From an uncultured Clostridia bacterium (GTDB taxonomy: Bacteria > Bacillota > Clostridia > Oscillospirales > Oscillospiraceae): 48,139 nt of DNA. Below the pieces are notes generated by a model. That model ran no database searches and was not told where the DNA came from. It saw only the letters and a program-made list of their open reading frames with translations. Where the stretch lies: contig CAMZIY010000002.1 in the NCBI GenBank assembly GCA_947307365.1, positions 1 to 48,139 of the forward strand, written 5' to 3'. A program made the position numbers and the translations under genes. This document shows positions 1 to 6,694 of this stretch, piece after piece; within the stretch, counting starts at the first letter, position 1, and the number at the start of each line of letters is the position of its first letter.

Positions 1-21
1 GGGGGTGTTTGGATACTATAA

Positions 22-312
22 GCACTGGTTTATCTGGACCGTTCTCTGCCTGCCGGATCCCCCGTGTACAGCACGGAGATCCTGGGAAACGGCTGCGGTT
101 GCCGCTTCGACGGTTCGTATTCGGTCTCTCTGGAAGACAGCCGCTGCGGCAGCGTTGAGATCCGGTATCCGGAGAGCATCGAGGAGCAGATGATCCACGC
201 CGATTTCCGCAGAGCGGGGCATACCACCCTGACGCTGGAATCGCCCTCCGGCGAAAAGACCCTGTATGATCTCATCATCGAGCTGGACCGCTGCACGATC
301 ACGAAGAAATAA
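22..312 (+). CDS. Hypothetical protein, 5' end unclear
   Basis: The open frame reads through to a TAA at 310-312 and is followed directly by a terminator, so it is probably the 3' part of a real gene. An in-frame TAA at 19-21 blocks extension to the window edge. The first usual start codon is GTG at 64, which has no visible ribosome-binding site. Coherent protein-like sequence (LPAGSPVYSTEIL) begins before that GTG, so either the start is unusual or the gene is broken near the edge. The product would be about 80-95 residues, with two N-terminal cysteines (GCGCRF) and beta-rich character. I do not recognise a family. Confidence 0.4.
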   Translation, partial: ALVYLDRSLPAGSPVYSTEILGNGCGCRFDGSYSVSLEDSRCGSVEIRYPESIEEQMIHADFRRAGHTTLTLESPSGEKTLYDLIIELDRCTITKK

Positions 313-333
313 CCCCGCTGACGACAAATCGAA

Positions 334-363
334 AAAGAGCCGGGAACTTTTTCCCGGCTCTTT
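334..363 (+). terminator. Rho-independent terminator
   Basis: A perfect 13-bp stem (334-346 with 351-363) has a CTTT loop. The stem's 3' arm ends in TTT, and it lies just after the first gene's stop codon. Confidence 0.8.
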
Positions 364-405
364 CGTCTATGATGGCAGAGATCATTCTGACAGGGAGACG
401 GTTCC

Positions 406-993
406 ATGGGAAAACGGTTTTCCGCCGTAACGGCTGCGATCTTGTGCCTTGCGTTTCTCCTTCCCACGGTCTCCGCCCGGGCGGAAGAGAACGTACCCGC
501 CACAGCCACCAACAACATGATCGTCGTGAGCAACGGCACCGAAGCGCCTGACGCCCATCCGGTCCATCCCGCCGTGTACAAGATCGGGGGTTCCAATTAT
601 TTCAAGCTCCGGGATCTGGCCATGCTTCTGAACGGAAGCGGCAGGCAGTTCTCGGTGGACTATGACGACGCTTCAAAATCGGTCTCCATTACCACAGGCG
701 AACCCTATGCGGCGGTGGGCGGAGAGCTCACCGGCTCCGCTGCAGAGCGCTGCGGCGCGGCGGTCTCCAACGACGTCGTCCTCATCAACGGCGATCCCGC
801 TGCCCTGACGGTCTACAAGATCGACGGAGCCAACTATTTCAAGCTCCGGGATCTGGGCAAAGCGCTGGATTTCCACGTGGGCTATGACGACGAATCCAAA
901 ATCGTGTATATCTCCGGCGCGAGGGGATACGAAGAAGAAAACCGTCCCGAAGGAGGCGCTCCGGCGCAGACGGACGCATCCGACCCCCATTGA
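406..993 (+). CDS. Secreted stalk-domain (copper amine oxidase N-terminal-like) protein
   Basis: This 195-residue protein starts with a signal peptide: a basic MGKR, a hydrophobic core to about residue 22, and an SARA/EE-type cleavage region. The ATG follows a GGGAG ribosome-binding site. The mature part holds a duplicated unit, visible as YKIGGSNYFKLRDLA near residue 60 and YKIDGANYFKLRDLG near residue 137, each followed by a short acidic YDD(E/A)SK strand segment. This is the pattern of the stalk or 'copper amine oxidase N-terminal' domain found in many secreted Clostridial proteins; no oxidase domain is present. It is probably extracellular or wall-associated, with unknown partner. The gene sits between two terminators, so it appears monocistronic. 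Confidence 0.85.
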   Translation: MGKRFSAVTAAILCLAFLLPTVSARAEENVPATATNNMIVVSNGTEAPDAHPVHPAVYKIGGSNYFKLRDLAMLLNGSGRQFSVDYDDASKSVSITTGEPYAAVGGELTGSAAERCGAAVSNDVVLINGDPAALTVYKIDGANYFKLRDLGKALDFHVGYDDESKIVYISGARGYEEENRPEGGAPAQTDASDPH

Positions 994-1057
994 TAACCCT
1001 CCGGCTCGGCAAAACTGAAAGATAACATTGGGCTCCTCACTCCTGCCCTTTGCTGTC

Positions 1058-1096
1058 AGAGCGCAGCCTGCTGCACCGCAGGCTGCGCTCTTTTTT
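1058..1096 (+). terminator. Rho-independent terminator
   Basis: A 13-bp stem (1058-1070 with 1079-1091) is followed by a run of T residues. It ends the stalk-domain gene. Confidence 0.9.
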
Positions 1097-1137
1097 CTCC
1101 CGTTATATTTGCGCATGCCGCATGATCAGAGGCCGGA

Positions 1138-1800
1138 TCAGCCCTTTCCCAGCAGCGCCCGCATGACCTGCAGAAAGCTCCGGTGATGCAGGGTCCTGGG
1201 GTCAAAACGGATCAGGTTGTACACCAGCTGCATCACCGCGCCGGCGCCGAAGGTGCTGATGAGGGTGCCGATCCCCACGGGTCCTCCCAGGAGCCAGCCG
1301 CAAAGGAGCACCACCGCCCACAGGAGGATCTCCACCACGCCGATGGGGATCTTCGGCAGCCGTTTTCCCAATCCCACCAGCAGGGAATCCCGGGGACCGC
1401 AGCCCTGCTGCCCCCGCATGTAGATCCACATCCCCAGGGCCATGAACACGAACCCGATGAGCATCAGCAGGACGCCCAGCCAGAGCCGCGTATTCAGGGG
1501 AAAGGGATTCAGATCGCTGTACATCTGCACGAAATTCCCCGTGAGCAGGGCGTCGATCACGGTGCCGCAGCCGATGCGCTCCCGCAGGAGCAGGTCGATC
1601 CCCAGCACGACCAGGGCGATACAGGTCATGGCCAGGCCGTAATTCAGGGGGGTATGGGCGGCGATGCCCATGCCCAGGCAGTCCCACGGGGCCAGGCCGA
1701 TATTGGCAAAGATGGTGAGGTGCACTCCGAAGGCGAACACCAACAGACCCAGGACGATCCGCAGCCACTCCAGGAGGATGGTTTTCTTTTCTGTCTTCAC
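1138..1800 (-). CDS. YczE/YitT-like integral membrane protein
   Basis: This 220-residue protein has about five hydrophobic segments, including LRIVLGLLVFAFGVHLTIFA near the N-terminus. The early motif GLAPWDCLGMG and the later QQGCGPRDSLLVGLGKRLP repeat the (G)xxPxDxLxxG signature of the YczE/YyaS/YitT family. The biochemical role of that family is not settled; B. subtilis YczE is linked to surfactin production. The start is GTG at 1800, with only a distant AAAGGA upstream, so translation initiation may be weak. It stands alone between a plus-strand terminator and the tRNA-Ser region. Confidence 0.8.
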   Translation of the reverse strand: MKTEKKTILLEWLRIVLGLLVFAFGVHLTIFANIGLAPWDCLGMGIAAHTPLNYGLAMTCIALVVLGIDLLLRERIGCGTVIDALLTGNFVQMYSDLNPFPLNTRLWLGVLLMLIGFVFMALGMWIYMRGQQGCGPRDSLLVGLGKRLPKIPIGVVEILLWAVVLLCGWLLGGPVGIGTLISTFGAGAVMQLVYNLIRFDPRTLHHRSFLQVMRALLGKG

Positions 1801-1839
1801 GTCGGCTTATCAATCCTTTTCTTATGTGTCCCTTCCCTC

Positions 1840-1926
1840 ATACGCCGCAGGCGTATATCATTGAACGAAGTGCGATACCATACTTCTGGTATATCACCCG
1901 TTCCGCAGGGAACGGATATCACTGAT
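1840..1926. repeat. Tandem mini-hairpins with ATATCA linkers
   Basis: Clear short palindromes are 1840-1856 (6-bp arms, CGCAG loop), 1875-1892 (6-bp arms) and 1898-1915 (7-bp arms, GCAG loop). A degenerate copy lies at about 1861-1874. Each clear hairpin is followed by ATATCA. The array lies between tRNA-Ser and the YczE-like gene. Its function is unknown. Confidence 0.75.
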
Positions 1927-1963
1927 AACCCCCCCTTTTGTTCAGAAGACAAAAGAGGGGGTT
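1927..1963 (-). terminator. Stem-loop downstream of tRNA-Ser
   Basis: Imperfect 15-bp arms (1927-1941 with 1949-1963) lie 4 bp beyond the encoded CCA of the tRNA. A following U-tract is lacking, so it may act in 3' processing or as a weak terminator. Confidence 0.5.
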
Positions 1964-1967
1964 GTCA

Positions 1968-2059
1968 TGGCGGAGAAGCCGGGATTTGAACCCGGGCGCG
2001 GCTCAACACCGCCTACTCCCTTAGCAGGGGAGCCCCTTCGGCCTCTTGGGTACTTCTCC
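1968..2059 (-). tRNA. tRNA-Ser(GCT)
   Basis: On the minus strand the acceptor arms GGAGAAG and CTTCTCC pair, followed by discriminator G and a genome-encoded CCA at 1970-1968. The anticodon loop CTGCTAA carries anticodon GCT (2025-2023), reading AGC and AGU. A long variable arm follows the anticodon stem, as expected for a class II serine tRNA, and the T-arm contains GGTTCAAATCC. A strong sigma-A promoter lies directly upstream. Confidence 0.97.
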
Positions 2060-2070
2060 AAAGCTTTCTG

Positions 2071-2099
2071 AGAATACCACATGTACCCTGCCTTGTCAA
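2071..2099 (-). promoter_or_regulatory. Sigma-A promoter of tRNA-Ser
   Basis: A perfect -35 TTGACA (2099-2094), a 17-bp spacer and -10 TATTCT (2076-2071) with an extended TG one base upstream. The -35 overlaps the stop codon of the upstream hydrolase gene. Confidence 0.85.
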
Positions 2100-3088
2100 G
2101 ACCGTTTCGCGCGGTTTTTCGTCTTCTCCCGCAGGGGAAAACGCTCTCCCAGGTGCTGCCGGAAGAAATCCTCCAGGGCCGTGAAATACCGCTCGCCCTC
2201 ACAGAAGGCGCAGTCCCCGTGGCCCGCTTCCTCGCCGGTAAACAGAGCCTTGGGAGCCGGGGTATCCCGAAACGCCTGCTCCGTGGCGGCATAGGGGATC
2301 ATGCCGTCCTTCTTCCCGTGGGCGAAGAACACGGGGATCCGCTCATTCTTTTTCAGAGCCTCTGCTCCGTCCAGACTGCCGGGGAACCGGCCCCAGAACA
2401 GGCGGGCATAGGCGCTCAGCATCAGCAGCAGCGGAAAGCCCCGCATACGCAGCCGATCCCGTACCATGTACCGGATCTGCCGTTTGGGGGAGAAAAAGGG
2501 GGAATCCAGCACCAGGGCCTTCACGTTATCCGGCAGGCCCCGGTCCAGGGCCCGGAGTACGGCGGCGGCTCCGAGTCCCATGCCGCCCAGGATCAGCCGC
2601 CCGTCCGGACCGGCAAGCTCCGACGCCAGCTCCGCCCAGCGCAGGCAATCCTCCCCTTCTTTGATCCCCAGGGTACACCAATTCCCTCCGCTCTCCCCGT
2701 GGGCCCGCTCCACCGGCAGCAGGACGCTCCAGCCCTGGCGGATGGCCCAGCGGGCATGGAGGCAGAAATCGATCCAGGGACTCGAGCCATAGTCATGAAG
2801 GAGGAGCAGGACGGGCTTCTCCGGCGCTCCCCCGTGCCAGTAACCCGGCAGCGCGGCGCCGTCCCCGGCGGTGATCTTCTCCTCCTGCCAGTCCTGCTCC
2901 CGCAGCCATTTCGCCCCGGGAGTCACGATGGGGCTGTAGGCAAACCAGCGTGATGCCTGCATCGAGGCTTCGTCCGTCGGATCCACGGTCCCGGGCCGGT
3001 AAAGCGCCCGGCGGAAGAAAAGAAACGCCATGACCGACAACACCGCGAACAGGACCAGGATGAGGTAGAACAGCAGCATGGGGCGCAC
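2096..3088 (-). CDS. Membrane-anchored alpha/beta hydrolase fold protein, nucleophile replaced
   Basis: This 330-residue protein has an N-terminal membrane anchor (about residues 4-25) followed by an alpha/beta hydrolase domain of the type seen in YqkD-like bacterial proteins. Visible elements are the oxyanion region LLLLHDYGSS (about residues 94-103), the nucleophile elbow near residue 171, the Asp motif HGKKDGMIP, and the His motif EEAGHGDCA. At the elbow the family's GxSxG serine reads GMGLGA, so residue 171 is glycine (codon GGA). The Asp and His of the triad remain. The fold call is secure; activity is doubtful. The gene stops at the tRNA-Ser promoter. Confidence 0.8.
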   Translation of the reverse strand: MRPMLLFYLILVLFAVLSVMAFLFFRRALYRPGTVDPTDEASMQASRWFAYSPIVTPGAKWLREQDWQEEKITAGDGAALPGYWHGGAPEKPVLLLLHDYGSSPWIDFCLHARWAIRQGWSVLLPVERAHGESGGNWCTLGIKEGEDCLRWAELASELAGPDGRLILGGMGLGAAAVLRALDRGLPDNVKALVLDSPFFSPKRQIRYMVRDRLRMRGFPLLLMLSAYARLFWGRFPGSLDGAEALKKNERIPVFFAHGKKDGMIPYAATEQAFRDTPAPKALFTGEEAGHGDCAFCEGERYFTALEDFFRQHLGERFPLREKTKNRAKRS

Positions 3089-3135
3089 CTCCTAACTTTG
3101 TGCCTGGTCCATTCTAACCCCGGGGAGTAGAAGCG

Positions 3136-3519
3136 TCAATTCCCCAAACGCGGCTGACGCTGCTTTTTCACCCCCCGTGCGCCGGCATTGACCAGCAAGG
3201 CCCCCGCCCGTTCCGCCTCTTCATCCGAAACGCAAATGCGCAGGTCGGCCCCGCCGCTGCGATAAACGGGCAGGCCCAGGATATCCCCGGTAAACAGCAC
3301 CCGGCTCCCCAGGGGTTCCCTTCCCTGACCCATTCCCGTGTGGGGCAGGCCCGCCGCTCCTCCCGGGTACAGGACGGAAGCCCGGAAGGGAGCGTCCCCC
3401 GGCAGGCTGTTCCGGGGGCCGGAATAATCCAGGGTGATGCCGGGGATCGCCCTGCGGAGTCTGGAGATCGCCAGCTCCGCCAGATCCACCTGATCAAAGC
3501 TGGCCTGAATGGTCGTCAT
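3136..3519 (-). CDS. Hypothetical small protein
   Basis: A 127-residue soluble protein with no recognised family. The ATG at 3519 is preferred because AGGAGG sits six bases upstream; an ATG six codons earlier lies upstream of that ribosome-binding site. The N-terminus (MTTIQASFDQVDLAELAISRLR) and C-terminus (LRICVSDEEAERAGALLVNAGAR) look like the two helices of a small ferredoxin-like or stress-protein-type alpha/beta fold, with a glycine-rich middle. It ends in a basic tail. It lies between the hydrolase and the divergent spoIIGA, with no operon partner. Confidence 0.6.
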   Translation of the reverse strand: MTTIQASFDQVDLAELAISRLRRAIPGITLDYSGPRNSLPGDAPFRASVLYPGGAAGLPHTGMGQGREPLGSRVLFTGDILGLPVYRSGGADLRICVSDEEAERAGALLVNAGARGVKKQRQPRLGN

Positions 3520-3610
3520 AAGCCGCCTCCTGTTCATGGTATTCAGAGTTATTCTTCCCGAAAAGCGGGGAAATTAACAGGCTGTTTCCGCTTTTTCCCC
3601 TGCCCGCCGT

Positions 3611-3644
3611 TTCGACGGACAATCCTCGCCCCGGCCTGTACAAT
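3611..3644 (+). promoter_or_regulatory. spoIIG promoter with Spo0A-box-like site
   Basis: -10 TACAAT (3639-3644), a 17-bp spacer and a poor -35 CGGACA (3616-3621). TTCGACG (3611-3617) matches six of seven positions of the Spo0A box TTCGACA and overlaps the -35. Spo0A activation of spoIIG is established in Bacillus; here it is inferred. The predicted start site falls on the spoIIGA ATG. Confidence 0.6.
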
Positions 3645-3650
3645 ACGGAC

Positions 3651-4448
3651 ATGAGGGTCGTTTACCTGGATAGTCTGTTCTTCTTTGAGATGGCGTCGGA
3701 CCTGACGCTGCTGTGGGCCGCGGGCAAGCTCTGCCAGGCCCGGCGGCGCAAGCTCCGTTTGCTGGCGGCTGCGGGTCTGGGAGCGGCCTACGCCCTGCTG
3801 TCTCTTCTCTGGCCCCCCGCCGCTTCCCTGCCGGGGAAGATCATCTCCCTGTCTGTCATGCTCCTGGCCGCCTACGGGCGGGAAAAGGGGCTGTGGCGGC
3901 TCGGACTGGCCTTCCTTGCCCTGTGCGCCGTCTACGCCGGGGCAGCCTCCGCCGTGATCTGGACCGCAGGCCGCGCTTCCCTCCGCGCCCTGGTCTTTGC
4001 CCTGGGAATAAGCCTCGGGGTATGCGCGCTCCCCTTTCGGTTCAGTGGAAGACGGGGCGGCAAAGCGCAGCTGCGGCTGATCTGCGGGGATCGGAGCGTG
4101 GAACTCACCGCCCTGCGGGATACCGGGAACCGGCTGCGGGAACCGCTCTCCGGCGCCCCTGCGCTGATAGCGGAGGAACGGGCTCTGCTGCCTCTGCTGG
4201 AACCGGAGCTGCGCTCCCGGCTCACCGCCACCGCCGGTCTCCCCGCGCCGGAACGGCTCATGGTCCTGGGTCCGGGCTTTCGCCTTCTGCCCTACCGTAC
4301 GCTGGGGGAAAACGGCCTTCTTCTGGCCTTCCGGCCGGAACGGGTCTACGTGGACGGGACCCTCTGCCCCGATATCTGGGCCGCCCTCTGCCCCGGGCCT
4401 CTCCGGCCCGGAGACGGCTGCGCCGCTCTGCTGGGCGGCGACGAATAG
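3651..4448 (+). CDS. spoIIGA: Sigma-E processing peptidase SpoIIGA
   Basis: This mother-cell protease removes the pro-sequence of sigma-E. It has 265 residues, shorter than the roughly 309 of B. subtilis. The first 125 residues form an array of hydrophobic segments (about five), and the C-terminal half carries the aspartic-protease-like motif [14 protein letters not shown], with Asp157-Thr-Gly-Asn160. SpoIIGA is thought to act as a dimer with one DTG from each subunit, on a signal from the forespore. sigE follows 19 bp downstream, the standard pairing. No Shine-Dalgarno sequence precedes the ATG, and the promoter predicts a leaderless mRNA. Confidence 0.93.
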   Translation: MRVVYLDSLFFFEMASDLTLLWAAGKLCQARRRKLRLLAAAGLGAAYALLSLLWPPAASLPGKIISLSVMLLAAYGREKGLWRLGLAFLALCAVYAGAASAVIWTAGRASLRALVFALGISLGVCALPFRFSGRRGGKAQLRLICGDRSVELTALRDTGNRLREPLSGAPALIAEERALLPLLEPELRSRLTATAGLPAPERLMVLGPGFRLLPYRTLGENGLLLAFRPERVYVDGTLCPDIWAALCPGPLRPGDGCAALLGGDE

Positions 4449-4462
4449 AAAAGGAGCTGGTC

Positions 4463-4492
4463 ATGGGATGTTTGCCGCAAATGAACTGCTGA
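4463..4492 (+). other. Nine-codon overlapping ORF at the sigE start
   Basis: ATG at 4463 opens a frame encoding MGCLPQMNC and ends at TGA (4490-4492). It overlaps the first codons of sigE in another frame and has better spacing to the AAGGAG ribosome-binding site than the sigE ATG. It could lower sigE translation, but it may be chance. Confidence 0.35.
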
Positions 4493-5184
4493 AAAGGCTG
4501 CTGCGCCGGATCTGCCGCCTGCTGCCTCCGCCGGTCTTCTACATCGGCGGGAGCGACAGCCTGCCCCCGCCTCTGAGCCGGGAGGAGGAGGGAGAATGCA
4601 TCCGCCGTCTGGCCGAGGGGGAGGAATCGGTGCGCACCGTCCTCATCGAGCGGAATCTTCGGCTGGTGGTCTACGTAGCCAAGCGGTTTGAAAGCTCCGG
4701 CGCCGGTCTGGAGGATCTGATCAGCATCGGCGCCATCGGGCTCATCAAAGCCATCAACACCTTCGACGCGGGAAAAAACATCAAGCTGGCTACCTATGCC
4801 TCCCGCTGCATCGAAAACGAGATCCTCATGTTTCTTCGGAAGAGCGCCTCCCGAAAGGGCGAGATCAGTCTGGATGAGCCTCTGAATACAGACTGGGATG
4901 GCAATGAACTGCTGCTGGAGGACGTGCTGGGGACCCAGGAGGACCTGATCCTGCAGCCGCTGGAGGAGGAAGCGGAGCGCAGCATGCTCCGCCAGGCGGT
5001 GGATCGTCTGTCTCCCCGGGAGCGTCGGATCATCACCCTGCGGTACGGTCTCTATGGCTGCCGGGAGAAGACCCAGAAGGAGGTGGCGGACGACCTGGGC
5101 ATTTCCCAGAGCTATATCTCCCGGCTGGAAAAGCGGATCCTGACCCGGCTCCGGGGAGATCTGGCCAGGGAGATCGCCGGCTGA
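4468..5184 (+). CDS. sigE: RNA polymerase sporulation sigma factor sigma-E (pro-form)
   Basis: This 238-residue protein is the usual length. Region 2 contains [22 protein letters not shown] sequence and [16 protein letters not shown]; region 4 contains [24 protein letters not shown]. The pro-sequence is the amphipathic, basic first 22 residues, ending in PPP before [15 protein letters not shown], where B. subtilis cleavage occurs just before the matching Val. After SpoIIGA cleavage it directs early mother-cell transcription. AAGGAG (4451-4456) is 11 bases from this ATG but only 6 from an out-of-frame ATG at 4463. A terminator follows. spoIIIG, often next to sigE, is absent. Confidence 0.96.
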   Translation: MFAANELLKRLLRRICRLLPPPVFYIGGSDSLPPPLSREEEGECIRRLAEGEESVRTVLIERNLRLVVYVAKRFESSGAGLEDLISIGAIGLIKAINTFDAGKNIKLATYASRCIENEILMFLRKSASRKGEISLDEPLNTDWDGNELLLEDVLGTQEDLILQPLEEEAERSMLRQAVDRLSPRERRIITLRYGLYGCREKTQKEVADDLGISQSYISRLEKRILTRLRGDLAREIAG

Positions 5185-5195
5185 TACAAGCGGCA

Positions 5196-5229
5196 ATCGG
5201 CGCGGAGTCTGCTCCGCGCCGATGTTTTT
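5196..5229 (+). terminator. Rho-independent terminator after sigE
   Basis: 12-bp arms (5196-5207 with 5212-5223 or so) around a short loop, then G and five T. Confidence 0.9.
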
Positions 5230-5256
5230 GCATCCCGTCCCCGAACGTGGTATACT
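5227..5256 (+). promoter_or_regulatory. Sigma-A-like promoter of the O-antigen ligase gene
   Basis: -35 TTTGCA (5227-5232), an 18-bp spacer and -10 TATACT (5251-5256). Only six bases separate the -10 from the ATG at 5263, so transcription would start at or next to the initiation codon. Confidence 0.6.
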
Positions 5257-5262
5257 TTTTTT

Positions 5263-6606
5263 ATGTTGAAGGAGATCAAAGGCGCGGGATCCGGCGGGGA
5301 GACGGTCTGCCGCTGGTTCTGCTGCGCCGCAGCCTCCGTGTTTCTGCTGGGTTTCGGCCCTGCGGGCTACCGGCAGATCACCGGGGCGAAGCTGATCCTG
5401 TTTTACGCCGTCTGGGGCAGCTTTTTGGCTGCCCTGGGGTTCTGCGCGCTGACGGGACGCCTCCGGCTTCTGCGCAGGCCCGGGCCGGCCCAGGTCCTGG
5501 TGCTGCTTTACTGGCTCGCTTCGCTGGTTTCCGCCCTGGCTTCCCCCTGGCGGCGGGAAGCCCTTCTGGGCGGCCCCAGGGATGAAGGGCTCCTGACCAT
5601 CACGCTGTATGCCGCGGCGTTCCTGGCTCTCTCCTGCTTTTCCGTCCCCGGCAAACGCATGCTTCAGGTCTTTGCCGCCGCCGTCACGCTGAACTGCCTT
5701 GTCGCGCTGCTGCAGTTCATGGGGCTGGATCCTCTGGGACTTTATCCCGAGGGTCTGGGCTGGGCAGACCGGCATATCGGATACAACGGGGCTTTCATCG
5801 GCCTCACGGGAAACGCGGATTTCGCCGCCGCGATCCTCTCTCTGGCCTTTCCCCTGTGCTGGACCGCCGCTCTCCGGCTGAAGAGGCCCCTGTATCTGAT
5901 CCCGGCGCTCCTGAGCCTTCTGGTCCTGATCCTGGGGGAGACGAAAGGCGGCCTGCTGGGGGCGGTCTGCGGCAGCGTCCTGGCCCTTCCCGTGGTGCTT
6001 CCCCTGGGAAAGACCGGCCGGAAGCGGCTGCGGCTGGGGATCCTGTGCGCGGCGGCGCTGGGGCTGGCCCTGCTGTGGCTTCTGCCTCTGCCCGGAACGC
6101 TGGGGGAAGCCCACGCCCTGCTCCGGGGCAAGGCGGAGGACAGCTTCGGCTCCGGGCGGATCTACATCTGGCGGAACACCCTCCCCCTCCTCCGGGAGCG
6201 GCTCCTGACGGGGGGCGGACCGGACACCTTTTCTCACCGTATGACCGCCGTATTCACCCGGATCGATGAAAACGGAAAGACGATCCGGCGCACCATCGAC
6301 TGCGCCCACAACGAGTATCTGAATATTCTGGTCAACCAGGGCTTGCCCGCTCTGCTCTTTTATCTGGCGGCGCTGCTCTGCTCCTTCGTACGCTGGTTCC
6401 GGCGCCGGGGGGACGCCGCCGCGGCCCTGGCCGGAGCGGCGCTTCTTTGCTATGCCCTTCAGGCCTTTTTCGGCATTTCCACCCCCACCTGCACCGGCTT
6501 CTTCTGGATCGTCTGGGGTCTTCTGGAGGCCGCGCCGGAAGGGAAAGACGGCCCCTCTTCGGAAGCCTCGGTGATTGACAAAGAAGGCTCCGACATGTTA
6601 TTATGA
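5263..6606 (+). CDS. O-antigen ligase / Wzy polymerase-like membrane protein
   Basis: This 447-residue polytopic membrane protein has about ten hydrophobic segments. The C-terminal half shows the O-antigen ligase (Wzy_C) pattern: SGRIYIWRNTLPLL, then GGGPDTF, then a periplasmic-type loop and CAHNEYLNILVNQGLPAL, whose His and Glu are conserved in the family. Such proteins link or polymerise lipid-carrier-bound glycans outside the membrane. In a Gram-positive cell the substrate may be a wall or exopolysaccharide precursor; none can be named here. No glycosyltransferases lie nearby. No ribosome-binding site precedes the ATG. Its last codons carry the promoter of the next operon. Confidence 0.8.
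   Translation: MLKEIKGAGSGGETVCRWFCCAAASVFLLGFGPAGYRQITGAKLILFYAVWGSFLAALGFCALTGRLRLLRRPGPAQVLVLLYWLASLVSALASPWRREALLGGPRDEGLLTITLYAAAFLALSCFSVPGKRMLQVFAAAVTLNCLVALLQFMGLDPLGLYPEGLGWADRHIGYNGAFIGLTGNADFAAAILSLAFPLCWTAALRLKRPLYLIPALLSLLVLILGETKGGLLGAVCGSVLALPVVLPLGKTGRKRLRLGILCAAALGLALLWLLPLPGTLGEAHALLRGKAEDSFGSGRIYIWRNTLPLLRERLLTGGGPDTFSHRMTAVFTRIDENGKTIRRTIDCAHNEYLNILVNQGLPALLFYLAALLCSFVRWFRRRGDAAAALAGAALLCYALQAFFGISTPTCTGFFWIVWGLLEAAPEGKDGPSSEASVIDKEGSDMLL
6575..6604 (+). promoter_or_regulatory. Sigma-A promoter of the oxoamine synthase operon
   Basis: Perfect -35 TTGACA (6575-6580), an 18-bp spacer and -10 TATTAT (6599-6604), lying inside the 3' end of the upstream membrane-protein gene. 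Start would be near 6611, leaving a leader of about 85 bases. Confidence 0.75.
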
Positions 6607-6694
6607 TGAAAAAATATGCATGATTTTTCAGAATAATCGCGGGTTCGACCATCCTCCCGCGGAACGATGCTTACTGTGGAAAGGGAGCATAGAT

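Noticed and set aside
4258..6309. A 683-codon minus-strand open frame opposite spoIIGA, sigE and the ligase
   Set aside because: Antisense shadow with Pro/Gln/Arg-rich low-complexity translation.
6575..6694. N-terminal extension of the oxoamine synthase
   Set aside because: It would start at the -35 promoter element, inside the previous gene. ATG 6695 has a good ribosome-binding site and matches the family start.
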